From: Planctomycetales bacterium
GTDB lineage: Bacteria; Planctomycetota; Planctomycetia; Planctomycetales; Planctomycetaceae
DNA: 64,000 nucleotides
Reading direction: 5' to 3'
NCBI GenBank assembly: GCA_026400835.1
Contig: JAPLOA010000035.1
Location: 205,652 to 269,651, forward strand
Part shown: one piece after another, positions 61,934-64,000 of the stretch
Layout: each line of letters begins with the position of its first letter
How positions within the stretch are numbered: the stretch's first letter is position 1
Program-made: the position numbers and the translations under genes
The notes under the pieces: model-generated
What the model saw: only the letters and a program-made list of their open reading frames with translations
What the model was told of the DNA's origin: nothing
Database searches by the model: none

Positions 61934-62292
61934 TCGGATCCATCGACCCAAGAGGCAGAGCATTGCTGGATGTGCGGATCAGCAAAAAGGTAAACGGTGA
62001 GTACATTGCCGTGACGACATGGATCGATACAGCATTTGATGGCCACTTAGTGTTGCCACTTGAGCTGATCAAGGAATTGGAACTGGAATCGCTGGCCCAG
62101 ACAGAGGCCATCCTGGCCGATGGGTCGAGAGTCACACTGGAGGCGTTTTTCTGCTACGTCGATTGGTTTGGTGAGCGACGACCAATTCAGGTCATTGCAA
62201 ATGATGGAAGGTTTCCGCTCCTTGGTACTGGGCTTCTTGAGGAGAGAATATTGCATATCGACTATCAGAGAAAAACAGTCGCGATGGATTGA
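61930..62292 (+). CDS. Retropepsin-like (clan AA) aspartic protease-fold protein
   Basis: A 120-residue protein with TTWIDTAFDGHLVLPLELIK near residues 28-46. This matches the clan AA single-domain signature (hydrophobic-hydrophobic-D-T/S-G/A-x-x-G), with DTAFDG in place of the strict DTGxxG. LLGTGLLEERILHIDYQRKT at the end is the conserved hydrophobic-hydrophobic-G strand. Such bacterial proteins are often found in accessory gene pairs. The Ala in place of Gly leaves it unclear whether it is catalytically active. It ends 3 bases before attC-like site 8. Confidence 0.7.
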   Translation: MIGSIDPRGRALLDVRISKKVNGEYIAVTTWIDTAFDGHLVLPLELIKELELESLAQTEAILADGSRVTLEAFFCYVDWFGERRPIQVIANDGRFPLLGTGLLEERILHIDYQRKTVAMD

Positions 62293-62295
62293 GTT

Positions 62296-62386
62296 GCCGA
62301 ACGACGGCGATCACGCAGTCGCCGCCAAAAAACTATGATTCAAATTCGCGGCCGATCGGCGACTTGCGTGCATCGCTTTGTTCGGC
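62296..62386 (-). repeat. attC-like site 8
   Basis: Perfect inverse cores GCCGAAC (62296) and GTTCGGC (62380). The arm GCGATCACGCAGTCGCC pairs with the complement of GGCGACTTGCGTGCATCGC, with extra bases on the minus-strand L'' side. The centre is ACTATGATTCAAATTCG. Confidence 0.82.
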
Positions 62387-62405
62387 CTTTCGTGACTCCA
62401 GGGGC

Positions 62406-62759
62406 TTATGTTCTCGCCGTGCGTTGGGGAGTCTGCGAGACCAACCGAAGCATTACTCGATCATCGGAATTGTGTTCGATCGCGACTACGTTTCCCACCT
62501 TGAACCTCGAGATCTCGCCCAGATAGGAGTCAATCAAAGAGCATAAGCTATTAGAGTCATGATTTGCACCCGCCCATTTCCTGACAACATCATCTGCAGA
62601 AATCTCTTTGCCAGTGAAGACCAGATAACCCAAGTCATGGAATTTTCCGGAGTCTATTTCCTCAAAACGCGCAGACCCGTCTCGGGCAGGGACGAGGAAC
62701 CGCGAGTGAGCCGCAGCACTACCATCTTTCGCAAGAGCATTGATGAATTTCTTTGTCAT
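62406..62759 (-). CDS. Cassette-borne hypothetical protein
   Basis: A 117-residue protein from ATG 62759, 17 bases from site 9; upstream in-frame codons fall within the site. It contains ALAKDGSAAAHSRFLVPARD, LVFTGKEISADDVVRKWAGA and IDSYLGEISRFKVGNVVAIE. No family was recognised. The stop is 20 bases before site 8. Confidence 0.6.
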   Translation of the reverse strand: MTKKFINALAKDGSAAAHSRFLVPARDGSARFEEIDSGKFHDLGYLVFTGKEISADDVVRKWAGANHDSNSLCSLIDSYLGEISRFKVGNVVAIEHNSDDRVMLRLVSQTPQRTART

Positions 62760-62775
62760 GACGGTATGTCGATGG

Positions 62776-62867
62776 GTCGAACGTTTGGGTTCCGCCAGCC
62801 CGAGAGATTGATTCAACGCAAGTCAAAACTGCTGTTCGAGGGCTTCGTCTGCAACCCTTTGTTCGTC
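62776..62867 (-). repeat. attC-like site 9
   Basis: The cores are GTCGAAC (62776) and GTTCGTC (62861). The arms GGGTTCCGCCAGCCCGAG and CGAGGGCTTCGTCTGCAACCC pair with gaps. The centre TTCAACGCAAGTCAAAA is close to that of site 1. Confidence 0.7.
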
Positions 62868-62945
62868 GCTGTCCTGCGCTGATCATTTCCGTCGTCGTGC
62901 GACGATAGGACAGCGACAGTATAGCAATCAAGTAATCGCTTTGCA

Positions 62946-63269
62946 TTACTCGCCAAGGAACGTGCCATCGGGTGTAAGGATGAATTCGTCTGCGACTTCC
63001 GGTGAGACGGCTGGAATGAAGCCGAGTAAGCAACCTCGCGTGCCGGTCGACAAATCAGCCATGACGCGGATTTGGCGTTTGGTGCGATCATCCCAGAGTA
63101 TGTTCGTCTCAATTGTGTAAAGCGTACCACCAGGAGTCGTGCCGTCAATCACGTCAAGACCGTGAAGTGGCGATTCGATTCGTGCAGCGAGTTCATGGTG
63201 TGGCATTCTACGATATATGGCGAGATGATCTTTCAAGATCGCAGCTAACGTTTCTAGGTCAGCAGTCAT
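62946..63269 (-). CDS. Cassette-borne hypothetical protein
   Basis: A 107-residue protein from ATG 63269, 13 bases from site 10; the longer open frame upstream crosses that site and is not credible. It contains ILKDHLAIYRRMPHHELAAR, TIETNILWDDRTKRQIRVMA and EFILTPDGTFLGE. No family was recognised. Confidence 0.6.
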   Translation of the reverse strand: MTADLETLAAILKDHLAIYRRMPHHELAARIESPLHGLDVIDGTTPGGTLYTIETNILWDDRTKRQIRVMADLSTGTRGCLLGFIPAVSPEVADEFILTPDGTFLGE

Positions 63270-63504
63270 GCAATCTCCGTCGGCAAACGACGGCGGGAAG
63301 CGTTTCACTATTGTCAGCAACCGTGTCACCGCCGCTCGGGTGCATCGGCTTGTTCGCCAATTCTGGAGACCAGACGGGATGACCTGCCGCAGCTTGACGT
63401 TTCCGAGCATCCGCAAGTATCGCATGAAGGTCACCGCCAAACCGATCGGAAATTTCCCGTCGTGTTCGGTGGATCTCATCGATCACAGGATCAGTTGTCG
63501 TCAT
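63259..63504 (-). CDS. Probable antitoxin-like small protein, reads through attC-like site 10
   Basis: An 81-residue protein from ATG 63504. The first 50 residues (DPVIDEIHRTRREISDRFGG, DLHAILADARKRQAAAGHPV) resemble small helical proteins commonly paired with PIN-domain toxins. The last 30 residues or so (LANKPMHPSGGDTVADNSE...) are encoded by the attC palindrome and beyond, so the native stop has been lost or the cassette joint supplied the tail. It overlaps the PIN remnant by 14 bases. Confidence 0.6.
   Translation of the reverse strand: MTTTDPVIDEIHRTRREISDRFGGDLHAILADARKRQAAAGHPVWSPELANKPMHPSGGDTVADNSETLPAVVCRRRLHDC
63282..63358 (-). repeat. attC-like site 10
   Basis: The cores are GGCAAAC (63282) and GTTCGCC (63352). 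The right half ACCGCCGCTCGGGTGCATCGG is of the same family as sites 4 and 6; the left half is shortened. It lies inside the 3' end of the antitoxin-like ORF. Confidence 0.6.
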
Positions 63505-63832
63505 TTTCTGAATCATTTCCAACCATCTCCTCTGGCGTACAGATGACCGGTATCGGAATCAAAAGGTCATTCAACACGTCGTGGATACGTGGCAGGATTC
63601 TGGCATTGGCAATATGACTGCAATTCCACGTCAGCAGATATTGTATTCAATGATGAGCAACCGTGGCGATATGCAAAGCATCGGTACGGGCCTTTTCGGG
63701 AAGAATAGCGCGCGACATGATTTCATCCGCGATGTCGGCGATTACCGGGTCAAGCTGCAGAAGTGGGATTCCAGCCAGCAATTGCAAACGCTCTGCTGCA
63801 AGCGACGGGGAATCAACAATGGGGCCAGCCAT
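63491..63832 (-). pseudogene. PIN-domain toxin remnant with in-frame stop
   Basis: The reading frame gives SLAAERLQLLAGIPLLQLDP and EKARTDALHIATVAHH, then a TGA (63644-63646), and continues in the same frame with IQYLLTWNCSHIANARILPR and PVICTPEEM. These are the C-terminal blocks of a PIN nuclease (ARxDALHIA...DYLLTWNxxHIANA...ICTPEE). The TGA stands where Gly is expected (GGA to TGA). The N-terminal metal-binding part is also missing. It overlaps the antitoxin-like gene. Confidence 0.75.
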
Positions 63833-64000
63833 CTATTGTTTATATTTCAGGCGAGCGATGGGCATATTGACGGGATTTTCATTTCAGTGATGTGGCGGAA
63901 AACGCTCGGCGGGCGGAGGTGATGCTGATGGCTCGGTTGTGGCCTCTGGCTTCGGCGGATGCTTCCATTGATTTCGGGCGACCTACGCTCGAACGGAACC

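Larger units (their letters stand above)
57765..64000 (-). mobile_element. Integron gene-cassette array (attC-delimited, integrase not in window)
   Basis: Ten attC-like palindromes at 57765-57852, 58188-58276, 58708-58796, 59223-59307, 59757-59844, 60381-60472, 61514-61604, 62296-62386, 62776-62867 and 63282-63358 are spaced 0.3-1.0 kb apart and separate single ORFs or pairs. The outer cores read GCCGAAC/GTTCGGC or close variants. The inner arms pair with one extra base on the same side in most sites. The loops share TTCAAAAcCcG-like centres. The extra base places L'' on the minus strand, matching the minus-strand cassette ORFs whose stops lie at or just before each site. The array runs on past 64000, the side where attI and intI would be expected. 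Confidence 0.8.

Noticed and set aside
62946..63479. Long form (177 aa) of the cassette protein
   Set aside because: The extra N-terminus crosses attC-like site 10; ATG 63269 starts 13 bases after it, as in other cassettes.
57399..64000. CRISPR array
   Set aside because: The repeated units are imperfect palindromes of about 90 bp, 0.3-1.0 kb apart and separated by ORFs, not short identical repeats with spacers.

Overview
The window looks like chromosomal DNA of a planctomycete. Supporting signs are an ECF sigma factor placed directly upstream of a Ser/Thr kinase, a TIGR03067-type secreted protein, remnants of formylglycine-generating-enzyme (FGE) genes, many small Cys-rich exported proteins, interspersed palindromic repeats and a REP-associated transposase, together with moderate GC content. 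This assignment comes from gene content only; no rRNA is present.

Layout. (1) 1-10 kb: housekeeping and accessory genes (CIA30, a deaminase, DUF1990, SEC-C, a HAD phosphatase, a dual-specificity phosphatase fused to a VOC domain, an MFS transporter), then a copper group (CC-rich peptide, Csp-like copper storage protein, truncated CopA). CopA is joined tail to tail with a truncated Ser/Thr kinase that follows an ECF sigma gene. FGE remnants and an FHA protein follow. (2) 10-16 kb: a tRNA-Ser-like gene with an abnormal D-arm, then a run of envelope or unknown genes (DUF937, zinc ribbon, DUF4239, UrtA-like binding protein, AIM24). (3) 16-35 kb: a decayed region with IS630, truncated ornithine cyclodeaminase, frameshifted PPK2 and CBS genes, and transposase, porin and RAYT remnants. 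Intact genes are scattered through it: PP2C, a CpaE/CpaF pair, an S41 protease, a lipoprotein hydrolase and a beta-helix protein. (4) 35.8-53.2 kb: an Nramp-like transporter, then on the minus strand a compact cluster: universal stress protein, formate-THF ligase, CoA transferase/hydrolase, cyclic-nucleotide-binding protein, hydrogenase beta-gamma-delta-alpha, maturation protease, hypA, B, F, C, D, E. From the CoA-transferase gene down to hypE most stops and starts overlap. The gene order is that of a group 3b (bidirectional NADP-linked) [NiFe] hydrogenase. (5) 53-57.4 kb: a macro-domain protein, a flavodoxin remnant, and a membrane-lipid trio (TVP38-like, CdsA, CDP-alcohol phosphatidyltransferase).

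(6) 57.8-64 kb is the most unusual part. Ten spaced imperfect palindromes separate single short ORFs. They have the architecture of integron attC sites: GCCGAAC...GTTCGGC-type outer cores, inner arms carrying an extra unpaired base, and cassette stop codons within or just before the site. The window therefore ends inside an integron gene-cassette array on the minus strand, with no integrase visible. The cassettes carry mostly unknown small proteins, a DUF4259 protein, an exported esterase-like hydrolase, a PIN/antitoxin-like pair (PIN half broken) and one reversed cassette with its own promoter and a retropepsin-like protein.

Palindromic elements have also inserted in frame inside two hydrogenase maturation genes (hypF and the maturation protease), adding residues without destroying the reading frame.
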